In this document: positions 33,778 to 43,894 of the stretch, one piece after another
How positions within the stretch are numbered: position 1 is the stretch's first letter
Layout of the letters: each line of letters begins with the position of its first letter
Made by a program: the position numbers and the translations under genes
Assembly: GCF_900142915.1 (NCBI RefSeq)
Contig: NZ_FRCM01000002.1
Location: 62,001-126,000, forward strand
Direction: 5' to 3'
Length of the DNA stretch: 64,000 bases
Source: Mucilaginibacter sp. OK098
GTDB lineage: Bacteria; Bacteroidota; Bacteroidia; Sphingobacteriales; Sphingobacteriaceae
The notes under the pieces: generated by a model
Seen by the model: only the letters and a program-made list of their open reading frames with translations
What the model was told of the DNA's origin: nothing
Database searches by the model: none

Positions 33778-35400
33778 TTATTTAAATACGTATGGAACAG
33801 GTGCCTTTATTAAGTTAGGATCTGCTGCTACCTCTGTTGCCGGAACAGGGAACAGAAAATCAAGATTGGTTGGGGTATAGGTAGCGTCATGATACCTAAC
33901 AGGTGGGGTATCAGTACTCGAGTCGCCCCTGTCCTGCTTGCTGATAATTGATATAGCTACCGGGTGTGTGGCCGAGTTAAAGCCATCCATGCGGCACAGG
34001 TCATACCAGTAATCGCCTTCAATTGCAAATTCCAAACGTCTTTCCTTTATAATATCCCGGTAAGTAATGCTTGTTTTTTGCTGAACACCAGCACGCTGGC
34101 GGATCTTATTAAAATACTTAAGCGCAGTTGCATCATTGGTGCTTGCGGCAGTATCAATTCCATGGCCCACACCCGGATTGGCCGATTGCCCTAAAATTGC
34201 CTCGGCGGCTATAAGATAAACATCAGATAAACGCATAATATAAGTATTCATAGCTGTAGACTGGAACGCGCTCGCCCCATTATTATCAGCCGGAGAACCT
34301 ACTACATATTTTTTAATCTGGGCATGTGTACCCTGTGAGCTGGCATTAGCAGGCAATGTATAACCGCCCTGTGCCTGGTCAAGGTAAGAGTAAAAATCGC
34401 CGGGAAGCATAATGGTTGCCTTTCTGCGCAAGTCGCCGGGGTTGGCTGCATAGGCATCCTGTAAATCAAAGCTTGGTGCCAGCACACCATAACCGTCACC
34501 TGTTTGTGTAATTGCACTGCTGTAAGCAAATGATGCCTGCACCGCGTTACCAAAACCGTAACCTGCGTTGGCAAGCCATTGCAAGGCAATTATTGATTCC
34601 TTATTATTATTATTGGCAATTTTAAACAGGTCTTCATAAGTATTACCTGCAATATCAATCCCAAACAATTGGAATTCGCCGCTATTGATAACTTTTTCAG
34701 CTTCAAGGCGTGCATTGGCATAATCCTGCGTGTACAGGTAAACTTTTGAAAGCAATGCCGATGCCGAACCGCTTGAAACGTGCCCGGTGGCCGCCACATT
34801 CGGCGTACAATTAGTTTCAGCAAATTTAAGGTCGTTGATTATAAATTTGTAAACATCAGTAACCGGGTTAGTGTTAACGTTTTGAAAGTTACTAACCTCA
34901 AGCAATGGGTTTTCTACAATCGGCACGTTACCAAAAATGCGGGTAAGATAAAAGTAAGCCAGGCCGCGCATTAAACGTGCTTCGCCCATGGCATTATTTA
35001 CCACGCTTGCAGGCACCGATGCAGGCACATTGGCAGGCAGGTTGGCAATCAATGCGTTTGCTTGTGCAACAACTGTGAACAGCGAGTTCCATGCGGCGCT
35101 CAGCTCAAAGTTTCCGTTTGATACGGAGAAGTTACCAAAAGCAACCACATCTGATGATCCTGTACGACCGTTACCACTGGCCAGCTCACTTATAGACCAA
35201 CCAACTTTTGTATTAAACCCAAACCATGGGGCCGCATAAAGGGCATTGGTACTTGCCTTTACCTGGTCAGCAGTTTGATAGTAACTGCCAACAGTGGTCT
35301 GGCTTTCAGGCGGGCGGTTAAAAAAATCTTTTTTACAACCGGAAGCTATAACTCCTGTTAATGCCGCCATGCTTAAAATGTATTTTATATATCTTTTCAT
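33778..35400 (-). CDS. susD: SusD/RagB-family outer-membrane lipoprotein
   Basis: Surface lid of the SusCD glycan importer, 540 residues. The lipobox is GVIASGC (Cys22) followed by KKDFFNRPPESQTT, a typical SusD start. TPR-like helices include EARLMRGLAYFYLTRIFGNVPIV, and the C-terminus IKERRLEFAIEGDYWYDLCRM is the family motif. It follows susC by 20 bases and precedes the glycan-binding protein by 9, so all three are one transcript. Ligand is predicted to be manno-oligosaccharide from the enzymes nearby. Confidence 0.93.
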   Translation of the reverse strand: MKRYIKYILSMAALTGVIASGCKKDFFNRPPESQTTVGSYYQTADQVKASTNALYAAPWFGFNTKVGWSISELASGNGRTGSSDVVAFGNFSVSNGNFELSAAWNSLFTVVAQANALIANLPANVPASVPASVVNNAMGEARLMRGLAYFYLTRIFGNVPIVENPLLEVSNFQNVNTNPVTDVYKFIINDLKFAETNCTPNVAATGHVSSGSASALLSKVYLYTQDYANARLEAEKVINSGEFQLFGIDIAGNTYEDLFKIANNNNKESIIALQWLANAGYGFGNAVQASFAYSSAITQTGDGYGVLAPSFDLQDAYAANPGDLRRKATIMLPGDFYSYLDQAQGGYTLPANASSQGTHAQIKKYVVGSPADNNGASAFQSTAMNTYIMRLSDVYLIAAEAILGQSANPGVGHGIDTAASTNDATALKYFNKIRQRAGVQQKTSITYRDIIKERRLEFAIEGDYWYDLCRMDGFNSATHPVAISIISKQDRGDSSTDTPPVRYHDATYTPTNLDFLFPVPATEVAADPNLIKAPVPYVFK

Positions 35401-35420
35401 ATTAATTTCCTTTTAACAAA

Positions 35421-38400
35421 TTAAAACTCAGCATTCAATCCAAAAATAACTGTACGCGGTATCGGGTACCTTCCATTGTCTATGTTCTGTAATATCGGGC
35501 TCTGGTTTAATGAGCCAATTTCAGGATCAAGACCGGTGTACTTGGTAAACACATACAGGTTTTGGCCGCTTACATAAACTTTTAAATGGTTAAGCTTTGC
35601 ATATTTGGCCCATCTGGTTGGCAAATTATAACCCAACCGTACGTTCTGGATCCTCAGGAATGAGGCGCTTTCCAAAAAGCGATCGCTCATAACCAGGTTG
35701 TTGTTTGCTATACCCGCTCTTGGCGCCGGGATGTTTGAATTAGGATTGCTCGGTGTCCAAAAGTTTGCTGATGCAGCAGTTTGGTTTTGATATAAGCCTG
35801 ATAAACCTTCTGTTTGGTAACGCAGTGCATTTAGTATTTTACCACCGTATGATCCGTTCAGGAATATCGACAGCTCAAAATCTTTGTAGTTAAAAGTATT
35901 GGAGATGCTATAGGTAAAATCAGGATTAGGGTTACCCAAAGCTGTTTGATCCTTTGAATCAACCTTACCATCGTGGTTAATATCCTGGTATTGGATATCA
36001 CCCAGCCAGATGGAGTTGGCTACACTCCGGTCATTGGTTACTACAGCCGGTGATGTACCGCCGGTTACATTTTGAGGGTGTGTTGCAAGGTATTGCAGCT
36101 GGTCGGTAGTTTTAATAATGCCCTGTACTTTGTAACCATAAAACTCACCTATCGGGCCGCCAACAGTGGTATTGGTTACCGGTAAGCTTATGTAGCTTGT
36201 GTTTTCGCTGCCAATTAATGATGGATAACCATTTAATGATACCACCTTATTGCTGTACTTTGAAAATATTAAAGTAGTGCTCCATTTAAAGTTCTGGCTT
36301 TGAATGTTGCGGCTGTTAATGCTGAATTCAAAACCTTTGTTTTCAATTTCACCGGCATTTTTATACGGTGGTTGCAAAACGGCGGCTCCTGAATATTCGG
36401 CAGTACCACCCACTAAGAAAGCCGGCAGCGGCTGCTGGAAAAGGAAGTTTTTTGATGTTTTTTGATACACATCAAATGAGCCGTCAATCCGGTTGTTGAA
36501 TAAGCTGAAATCAAAACCGGCATTTTTTTGGATAGCCGTTTCCCAGGTAAGGTTAGGGTTGGCAATGTTACCAACAATAAAGCCTGTTCCAAAACCTGTG
36601 CTAACAGGGGTAATTGCTGAACCATACCTGTAACCCGGGATATTTGAGTTACCGGTTGTTCCGTAGCCTAAACGTATTTTAATATTATCGGCAACACTTT
36701 TTATGCTTGCCATAAATGGCTCTTCAGATAATCTCCATGATACAGCAACACCCGGAAAATATCCTGTTTGATGCCCAGGTGCAAAGTTTGAGGACCTATC
36801 GCTCCGGATAGATGCGGTTATACTGTACTTATTATCGAAAGTATAAATAGCGCGGCTTAGCCATGATTCCATAACAGTAGTACCTTTATTTTCACCTATC
36901 AGGTCGGATGATTGTGTACCCAAACCCAATGTTTGTAAGGTATTACCTGCTGTAAAGCCTGATATAGCGGCAGAAACAGCATCATAGTTTGATTCCCATA
37001 CTTCGTGGCCTGCCAATACGGTAAGCGCATGCTTTTTATTAAAGGTATGCGAGTAGTTTAAATTTTCGTTCCAGTCCCAATACTGGTCATCAGTATTGTA
37101 TTCATTTAACCTGGCAGTTGCATTGGTAAATGCCGCTCCAGAGCCGGTAGAACCGTATGAGTAAGTTGGCTGAAACGTTTTTGCTTTGGTAAAGTTGAAA
37201 TTGCCGCTTATTTCAGAGTGCAGGGTCAGATCCTTAAAAAATTGGATGTCGCTATAAATATTGCCCTGTACGTTGTTCCTGATTAAATTATTGGTAAGGC
37301 TAAGCGCCTGCTGAACCGGGTTTGGCTGCCCCTGGATAGTTCCGTTTGATGTTACAGACGGACCTGCAAATGTGCCATCGGCATTATATACAGGGCTATC
37401 GGGCGCGCTTAACAAGGCGTAATAAACCAAGCCTGTATTTTCGCCCAGGCCGGTATTTTGTTTGCTGCGGCTGGCAGACATGGTGCCACCTAATTTAAAC
37501 CAGCTTTTTACCTGCGAATTAATTGTTGTGCGGAAAGAGTAACGATCAAAATCGCTGCCGATAATGGTACCTTCCTGTTTTAAATACCCGCCCGAGATAT
37601 AATAATCCAAACCATCTTTTCCGCCTGATACTGACAGGGTATGGCTTTGTTCAGGCGCATTTTTAAATATCGCCCTTTGCCAGTTTGTTCCCGGGCCTAA
37701 TATGGAAAGATCTGCAAACTCACCTCTTCTTTGTGTTCCAAATGCATCTGCAAGTACATTTTGTAGATTGGCATATTGCTGCAGGTCCATCATTTTTATA
37801 AACTTGCCTTGTGTTTGCACACCGTAATAACCATCATAGTTTATTTTTGCACTGCCGTTCTTTCCTCTTTTGGTGGTAATAATAACCACGCCGTTGGCGC
37901 CGCGGCTACCGTATATGGCTGTTGCCGATGCATCTTTTAATACGTCAATTGATTCAATATCATTAGGGTTGATAAGAGATAAAGGGCTAACGCCTGTTTC
38001 TTCCTGTCCGCCACCTGTACGGGTTAATTGAGGAGAACTTGTAGCATCCCCCTGGATAGGCACACCATCAATTACATATAACGGCTCACTTTGCCCAAAC
38101 GAAGTGATCCCCCTTATGTGTACTGATGTTGCACTGCCCGGTCCGCCTGAGTTTTGGGTAATGGTTACACCAGCGGCCTTACCTTGCAGCATCTGGTCAA
38201 CGCTGGGTTGGGGGATATTGGCAATATCCTTTGCCGTTACCGATGATATTGAACCATTAACATCCTGCCTTTTTTGCGTGCCATAGCCTATCACCACAAC
38301 ATCAGCCAGGTTATTTGAGGCTAACTGCAGCTTTATATTAATAGTCGTTTTACCGCCTATTAAAACTTCCTGTTTTTCCATCCCTATGAATGAAAAAACA

Positions 38401-38621
38401 AGTGTCCGTCCGGCAGCGGGCACCTGGATACTATAATTGCCATTTATATCGGTAATGGCATTTATCCTGGCATCTTTAACAGTAACGGTAGCGCCTGGAA
38501 GTGTTACGCCTTTTTCGTCGGTTACTGTTCCTTTGATTACTGTTCCCTGGCTTTGCGCCTTCAACCCGGCACAAACAAACAAGGACATGAACAGCAATGC
38601 TATTCGTAGAGTTTTTCGCAT
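35421..38621 (-). CDS. susC: SusC/RagA-family TonB-dependent transporter
   Basis: Outer-membrane importer, 1066 residues. Signal peptide up to about residue 22 (LFVCAGLKAQ). A carboxypeptidase-like domain follows (GTVIKGTVTDEKGVTLPGATV, about 28-110), then the plug beginning VVVIGYGTQKRQDVNGSISS with LQGKAAGVTI and YGSRGANGVVIITTKRG. The barrel runs to the end, and the last strand TVIFGLNAEF ends in Phe. Energised by TonB, it takes up oligosaccharides cut by the surface mannanase. Usual length for the family. Confidence 0.95.
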   Translation of the reverse strand: MRKTLRIALLFMSLFVCAGLKAQSQGTVIKGTVTDEKGVTLPGATVTVKDARINAITDINGNYSIQVPAAGRTLVFSFIGMEKQEVLIGGKTTINIKLQLASNNLADVVVIGYGTQKRQDVNGSISSVTAKDIANIPQPSVDQMLQGKAAGVTITQNSGGPGSATSVHIRGITSFGQSEPLYVIDGVPIQGDATSSPQLTRTGGGQEETGVSPLSLINPNDIESIDVLKDASATAIYGSRGANGVVIITTKRGKNGSAKINYDGYYGVQTQGKFIKMMDLQQYANLQNVLADAFGTQRRGEFADLSILGPGTNWQRAIFKNAPEQSHTLSVSGGKDGLDYYISGGYLKQEGTIIGSDFDRYSFRTTINSQVKSWFKLGGTMSASRSKQNTGLGENTGLVYYALLSAPDSPVYNADGTFAGPSVTSNGTIQGQPNPVQQALSLTNNLIRNNVQGNIYSDIQFFKDLTLHSEISGNFNFTKAKTFQPTYSYGSTGSGAAFTNATARLNEYNTDDQYWDWNENLNYSHTFNKKHALTVLAGHEVWESNYDAVSAAISGFTAGNTLQTLGLGTQSSDLIGENKGTTVMESWLSRAIYTFDNKYSITASIRSDRSSNFAPGHQTGYFPGVAVSWRLSEEPFMASIKSVADNIKIRLGYGTTGNSNIPGYRYGSAITPVSTGFGTGFIVGNIANPNLTWETAIQKNAGFDFSLFNNRIDGSFDVYQKTSKNFLFQQPLPAFLVGGTAEYSGAAVLQPPYKNAGEIENKGFEFSINSRNIQSQNFKWSTTLIFSKYSNKVVSLNGYPSLIGSENTSYISLPVTNTTVGGPIGEFYGYKVQGIIKTTDQLQYLATHPQNVTGGTSPAVVTNDRSVANSIWLGDIQYQDINHDGKVDSKDQTALGNPNPDFTYSISNTFNYKDFELSIFLNGSYGGKILNALRYQTEGLSGLYQNQTAASANFWTPSNPNSNIPAPRAGIANNNLVMSDRFLESASFLRIQNVRLGYNLPTRWAKYAKLNHLKVYVSGQNLYVFTKYTGLDPEIGSLNQSPILQNIDNGRYPIPRTVIFGLNAEF

Positions 38622-39231
38622 AATAATTAGTTAATTGATAATTGATTTATTTTGGATTTTTTGGTTGTACTAATTGGTTATGTACCCTTTAATTTGAAAG
38701 GCAAATAATTGCAAAAGCTATAGCAGAAATCTCCTCCTGTATTGCCATCCAGGCAGGCAATTAAATTGCGCCCGTTTGTTTTCACTAAAATTTGTAAACT
38801 AATTATCAGGTTTATTCTCAGCAGGTGAATTGTGGCACCTGTTGATTTTTCATTATAACGGAGGTAAAATTATATGGGAATTAAAGCCCGGTTGTGGATA
38901 AATAGGGGCACAAATGTCAACCCTGTTTATTTATTTGACTATCAGCTATATAAATAAAAAAAAGCCCTCATCAAGGACTAAAAAGGCAATAAATATTGAC
39001 AAATGTGTACCCTTATGAGGAATGAAATAGTTTTTAAAGTGAGATTATAGTATCATGTGGTTTATTGTCTGAACCTTGATTTGCCCGATGAGAAGATTAA
39101 CCAGTGAATGTAAAACTCCGCACGTATCAAGAAATCATTTAATCAAGTAAACGGCGAAGCCCTCTTGAGCACCTTTAAAAACAAACAACCTGTGAAAAAT
39201 CATGGTTCAAAAAGGGAATCAACGTAATCCT
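38622..39231. other. Promoter gap between HTCS and susC
   Basis: About 610 bases without a gene. It must hold the susC promoter and HTCS operator, but I find no exact TAnnTTTG box on the minus strand. A GCCCTCATCAAGG / TTATGAGG inverted repeat with an adjoining eight- to nine-base A-run (38956-39020) could terminate the HTCS transcript. An AATCATGGTTCA repeat trace lies near 39199. Confidence 0.4.
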
Positions 39232-42200
39232 TTAATCATTCAAATCAGCGGTCACGTTTTCGGAGTATTTGGATGGGATGGTATTATACTCCAGCTTAAA
39301 AGTTTTAACAAAATATTTCTGGCTCTTAAAGCCTACTTTATGGCAGATCTGTGATATGGTTAGATGCCCGGTTTCGAGCAACTGCGCCGCACGTTTTAAC
39401 CGCATGGAACGAACCAGTTCGTTGGGAGTTTTGCCGGTCATGGCCAATATTTTTTTGTACAGCGTATAACGGCTTACAAAAACCTCGCTGCTCAGTTCTT
39501 CAACCGAGAAGTTAGGATTTGAGATGTTATTATCTATCAGCAGCAGCACCTTTTTAATAAACAGCTCATCCGGCGATTCTATGTATTCCTCAGTCGGACT
39601 TGCCTCCACCTGCTTGGTATAGGTTTTACGCATATACTCCTGCTGACTCAATATATTTTTGATCTTTGATTGCAGGATCTCGAAGTTAAAAGGCTTGGTC
39701 ATATAATCAGATGCACCCGTTTCAAGCCCTTTTAATTGCTGCTCCTCACCTATTAACGCAGTTAATAGTATTACAGGGATATGTGAGGTACGGGTATCGT
39801 TCTTTATCTTCATACAAAGGTCAATACCGTTCATCTCCGGCATACTTATATCGCTCACAATTAAATTAGGATGTTGCGCCAGCGCCTTTTGCCATCCCTT
39901 CTTCCCGTTTTCGGCTTCAATAATATTAAAGGCAGCCTTTAAATTATCCTTAATATAAAATCTAAAGTCATCATTATCTTCCACCAGTAAAACTGTCGGC
40001 TTTTTACCGTCCCTGTTTTCTTTAGCCCCGTTTTTAGGTTGAATAGCCCCAGGTAAAAAATCAGGATTATGATCCAGCAATATATGCGTGTCAGTAAAAA
40101 TGGCAGTATCTAATTGTCTTAGCGGCAATAAAACCGTAAAACAACTGCCCTGGTTAAACTCACTTTCAACAAAAATTTCACCACGATGCAGTTTAACAAA
40201 TTCCTTTGTAATTGATAAACCTATGCCGCTGCCCTGGTTAAGCATTGAGCCAGGGATATCATTCTGAAAAAACGGATCAAAGATCCTGTCGCGCTTGTTT
40301 TCAGCAATACCTATGCCCGTGTCAATCACCCTTATCTCCAGTTGCTGCTCAGTTTCATCCTTTTCACCTAACAGGTTTAGCAATACACTCACCTGCCCGC
40401 CTTCGTGGGTAAATTTATAGGCGTTTGAGAGCAGATTGAACAAGATCCGCTCAATTTTATCGTGATCAAAGCTGGTATGAAACGATTCCAGCTCAGTATC
40501 AAAAATAAACCGGATATTTTTTTGATCAGCCACATCAGTAAATGCGTACGACAGCTCTTTTATAAAGCTGATGATATCGCCATTTCTTTCATGCAGCTTT
40601 AGCTCCTGGTATTCCATCTTTCTGAAATCAAGCAATTGGTTCACCAAATTTAACAGGCGTTTGGCATTACGGTTCACCAATAAAAGCTGCCGCTGTATTT
40701 CGGGTTCGGCTATTTGCTTTAATATTTTATCAACCGGCGCCATAATAAGTGATAGCGGCGTGCGGAACTCATGACTCACGTTGGTAAAGAATTTTATCTT
40801 CATCAAATCAAGCTCATGCATCCGGTGCGCTTCTTCCCGTTCTTTTTCAATTGAAAACTGCTGGCGGATCTTATTGATCCCCTGTTTACGCAGGTAAAGC
40901 AGCGCGCTTATAACAACCACAGCATATAATACATAAGCCCAGGTTGTTTTCCAGAAGGGCGGCAAAATATTTATCTGCAAGGTAAGCTCCTTATTATTCC
41001 AGCTTTCATTATCAGTTGCCCTAACTTTAAACGTATAGTTCCCTGCGTCAAGGTTGGTGTAAGTAGCTTTCCTGATACTATTATCGGCAGTTATCCAATC
41101 CTTATCAAAGCCCTCCATCATGTATTGGTACTTTATTTTACCGGGATTAAAATAGTTAAGCGCGGCAAACTCTATCGAAAATACGTTATCGTTATACTTC
41201 AGGTTCAGTGATTTTAACCCGTTGATTGATTGCGGCAATATCACTTTGCCATTCACTTTTTCGCCAACAGCCAGGCTTTGGTTAAACACCTGCAGATCTG
41301 TGAAAATTAAATTAGGCCTGTTCCTGTTAACATGAATACTCGACGGCTTAAACATATTAAAACCATTCCCTCCGCCAAATAACAGCTCGCCATCGCGGGT
41401 TTTCAGCGATGAGTTTTCAGTAAACTCGCGCCCCTGTAAACCTTCTGTTTCATTATAATTCACAAAACGGAACTTAAGCCCTTTAAGGTCCCGGTCAATA
41501 ATAATGTTTGATAAACCGTTCGGCGTGCTTACCCAAATGTTATTTTTATCGTACTCCTGCATATCAATCACCGCATTATCCGGCAGGCCATCCTGTTTAC
41601 TTATATTAGTGAATTTGCCGGTTTTATAATTGTATATGCTTATACCTTCGCGTGTGCTTATCCAGATCAGGCCCTCCTTATCTTCCAGGATATTGTTTGT
41701 ACTGTTATTGATAAGGCTGTTGGGATTATTCTCATCATGTACAAAATGTATAAACCGGTTTGTTTTCTTCATTAAAACATCCAGCCCATATGAGGTTACC
41801 ACCCACAGGTTTCCGCGCTTGTCTTCCAAAAGCTTGCTCACGTAATTTGAGTGAATAGCATTTTCTTTGGGGTGAGACATATAATTAGTGAAAGTTTGTG
41901 TCTTGCTGTCAAACACATTAAAGCCTGCCGACAGAGTGCCTACAAGCAATTGGTGACCGGCATTTTCTGTTATAGAACAGATCCTGTCTTCCGAAATGCT
42001 TCCGGGCAGAGCATCATTATGCTTGTAATGCCTAAATGTTGTTCCATCAAAGCAATCCAAACCGCCAAAATAAGTACCAATCCATAATTTTTGAGCATGA
42101 TCAATAAACATGCATACTATTACATTATTGGTAAGGCTGTTTATATTGCCGGCATCGTGCAGGTATGTTTTAAAAGTGCCTTTCTTACGGTCGAAACAGA

Positions 42201-43413
42201 TTAGGCCACCTCCGTTGGTGCCTATCCATATATTGCCGGTTTTATCTTCTGCAAAGCTGTTAATATCACTAAAACTCAGGCTCCGCGGGTCAGACAGGGG
42301 CTCTGACGAATGGTGTGTGTAAAGCGGAAACTTAATAATGCTTTCATGATAATAGCCTACCCCTTTTTTATAAGTGCCAACCCAAACAATCCCGCTATTA
42401 TCCTTATACATCTGCGTAATGCTGTTTTGCCCGATGGTTTTATTATCATCCTCGCGATTTAACAGGTATTGAATTTTAAAATCCTGTTTATTTAACAGGT
42501 TAACTCCACCATGATCAGTAGCTATCCAGATCCTGTCTTTATCATCCTGGATCACGCTGGATACAACATTGGTATTCAGGTGTGCCTGGTCGTTCCCTTT
42601 ATCAATATGCTTATAAACACCCTTTTTTACGTTTACAAAATACACTCCTGCCGAGTAGGTCGGAACAAATGCCCAGATATCGTCCTGCTTGTCGATAAAA
42701 ATTTTATAGGATGAATTTAAACCGTCCGGGAGCTTATTAAAGATCCGCGAACGATAGGTAATTTTCAGGCTTTTGGAATCCATACGTTCCATCATACCAC
42801 TGCGATAAATTAGCCAAATGTTCCCTTCCAAATCCTGTCCAAGGTCAGAAACAACATTCTCGCTTATTGTTGCAGCATTAGCAGACTGATGGAGCAAATG
42901 AATTGTTTTTTTCGATACCGGGTTGTATTTATAAATACCCCATGATTTATGAAGAAACCAAAAATCGCCTTCCCTGTCCTTTTTTATAACGGCAATATAT
43001 CTGTCTATTGAAATAGAATGCAGGAAGCCGGCTATGTTATGAGTGAACTTTTCAGTAGCAGGGTCGTAAATATTAAGTCCGCTGCGGGTTTCTATCCAAA
43101 GCTTATTTTCCGGCCCCTGGTTAATATTTACTATATAATCATCATCTAAAGAAGCAGAATCTGTTACCGAATGTTTAAAGATCTTAAATTTATACCCGTC
43201 ATACCTGTTTAAGCCAGATAAGGTACCGAACCACATAAAGCCCTTATCATCTTTTAGTATGCTGGTTATATTATTATGCGATAAGCCATTGCTGATATCC
43301 AGGTGCGAAAATTGAAACTGGTTGTTTTGAGCACCCGCAAAATCTGCCGTAAAAAGCATTAAAACGCCAAACAGCAAAATTTTACAATTCATGGATGTAA
43401 TTTTCAGGCTCAT
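39232..43413 (-). CDS. Hybrid two-component system regulator (HTCS) of the mannan locus
   Basis: A 1393-residue one-protein signalling system in the inner membrane. After a signal peptide come repeated two-bladed-propeller units (DDKGFMWFGTLSGLNRYDGYKF and many like it, about 30-720), a Y_Y_Y domain (about 730-800) and one membrane helix (WAYVLYAVVVISALLYL). The kinase follows, with His near 881 in NVSHEFRTPLSL, then HATPase_c, a receiver with Asp near 1185 in IVSDISMPEMNG, and a C-terminal AraC-type HTH (about 1290-1385). The periplasmic part would bind a manno-oligosaccharide and activate susC. ATG at 43392 is an alternative start. Confidence 0.93.
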   Translation of the reverse strand: MSLKITSMNCKILLFGVLMLFTADFAGAQNNQFQFSHLDISNGLSHNNITSILKDDKGFMWFGTLSGLNRYDGYKFKIFKHSVTDSASLDDDYIVNINQGPENKLWIETRSGLNIYDPATEKFTHNIAGFLHSISIDRYIAVIKKDREGDFWFLHKSWGIYKYNPVSKKTIHLLHQSANAATISENVVSDLGQDLEGNIWLIYRSGMMERMDSKSLKITYRSRIFNKLPDGLNSSYKIFIDKQDDIWAFVPTYSAGVYFVNVKKGVYKHIDKGNDQAHLNTNVVSSVIQDDKDRIWIATDHGGVNLLNKQDFKIQYLLNREDDNKTIGQNSITQMYKDNSGIVWVGTYKKGVGYYHESIIKFPLYTHHSSEPLSDPRSLSFSDINSFAEDKTGNIWIGTNGGGLICFDRKKGTFKTYLHDAGNINSLTNNVIVCMFIDHAQKLWIGTYFGGLDCFDGTTFRHYKHNDALPGSISEDRICSITENAGHQLLVGTLSAGFNVFDSKTQTFTNYMSHPKENAIHSNYVSKLLEDKRGNLWVVTSYGLDVLMKKTNRFIHFVHDENNPNSLINNSTNNILEDKEGLIWISTREGISIYNYKTGKFTNISKQDGLPDNAVIDMQEYDKNNIWVSTPNGLSNIIIDRDLKGLKFRFVNYNETEGLQGREFTENSSLKTRDGELLFGGGNGFNMFKPSSIHVNRNRPNLIFTDLQVFNQSLAVGEKVNGKVILPQSINGLKSLNLKYNDNVFSIEFAALNYFNPGKIKYQYMMEGFDKDWITADNSIRKATYTNLDAGNYTFKVRATDNESWNNKELTLQINILPPFWKTTWAYVLYAVVVISALLYLRKQGINKIRQQFSIEKEREEAHRMHELDLMKIKFFTNVSHEFRTPLSLIMAPVDKILKQIAEPEIQRQLLLVNRNAKRLLNLVNQLLDFRKMEYQELKLHERNGDIISFIKELSYAFTDVADQKNIRFIFDTELESFHTSFDHDKIERILFNLLSNAYKFTHEGGQVSVLLNLLGEKDETEQQLEIRVIDTGIGIAENKRDRIFDPFFQNDIPGSMLNQGSGIGLSITKEFVKLHRGEIFVESEFNQGSCFTVLLPLRQLDTAIFTDTHILLDHNPDFLPGAIQPKNGAKENRDGKKPTVLLVEDNDDFRFYIKDNLKAAFNIIEAENGKKGWQKALAQHPNLIVSDISMPEMNGIDLCMKIKNDTRTSHIPVILLTALIGEEQQLKGLETGASDYMTKPFNFEILQSKIKNILSQQEYMRKTYTKQVEASPTEEYIESPDELFIKKVLLLIDNNISNPNFSVEELSSEVFVSRYTLYKKILAMTGKTPNELVRSMRLKRAAQLLETGHLTISQICHKVGFKSQKYFVKTFKLEYNTIPSKYSENVTADLND

Positions 43414-43894
43414 CTATTTTTTTTGGATCAATAAAACTTAGGTTTGCACCTGCAAAACTTTTAGGTGCATTTATTTATTAAAACAGTAATTTGCGTAGCT
43501 GTTAGCTATGCCGCTCCTCCACTTAAAATGGTGACGGAAAAATACAAAGCCGCAGCTGTTTAATTGTTTATAATAAGGAAATTAATTTATAATTGATCGT
43601 ACATCAAAAGTAATTGCAATTAAGAAGTATGGTATAATATTATTTTTACATTTCTTAATTTAAAATTAACCCATATATATTATTAAATGGCGTAATTTAC
43701 ACATATTTAAATACATTACTTTTTAGTAGGTGTAATACTTTTATTACAATTTGCCAGCTAAGTTTTAAGGAATATAAGATGGTTTAAAAAGTTTTATTCT
43801 TTATTAATTTAAACACCTGGCTTTAAGCACCAAACATCTGGTAGGGTTGTTTGTAGTTTAGCAATATAATTTGCATTTATTTTTATCACAGTTA
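43414..43894. other. Divergent gap between HTCS and mlaE
   Basis: AT-rich, no gene seen. TGCACCT and AGGTGCA form an inverted repeat at 43445-43469, just before the HTCS start. A minus-strand TACTTTTG box (TAnnTTTG) lies at 43605-43612 and could drive the HTCS gene with a long leader. For mlaE only a TATAATTTG sequence near 43864 is seen. Confidence 0.35.

Noticed and set aside
43414..43894. Small genes in the HTCS-mlaE gap
   Set aside because: AT-rich with frequent stops in all frames; nothing coding-like found.
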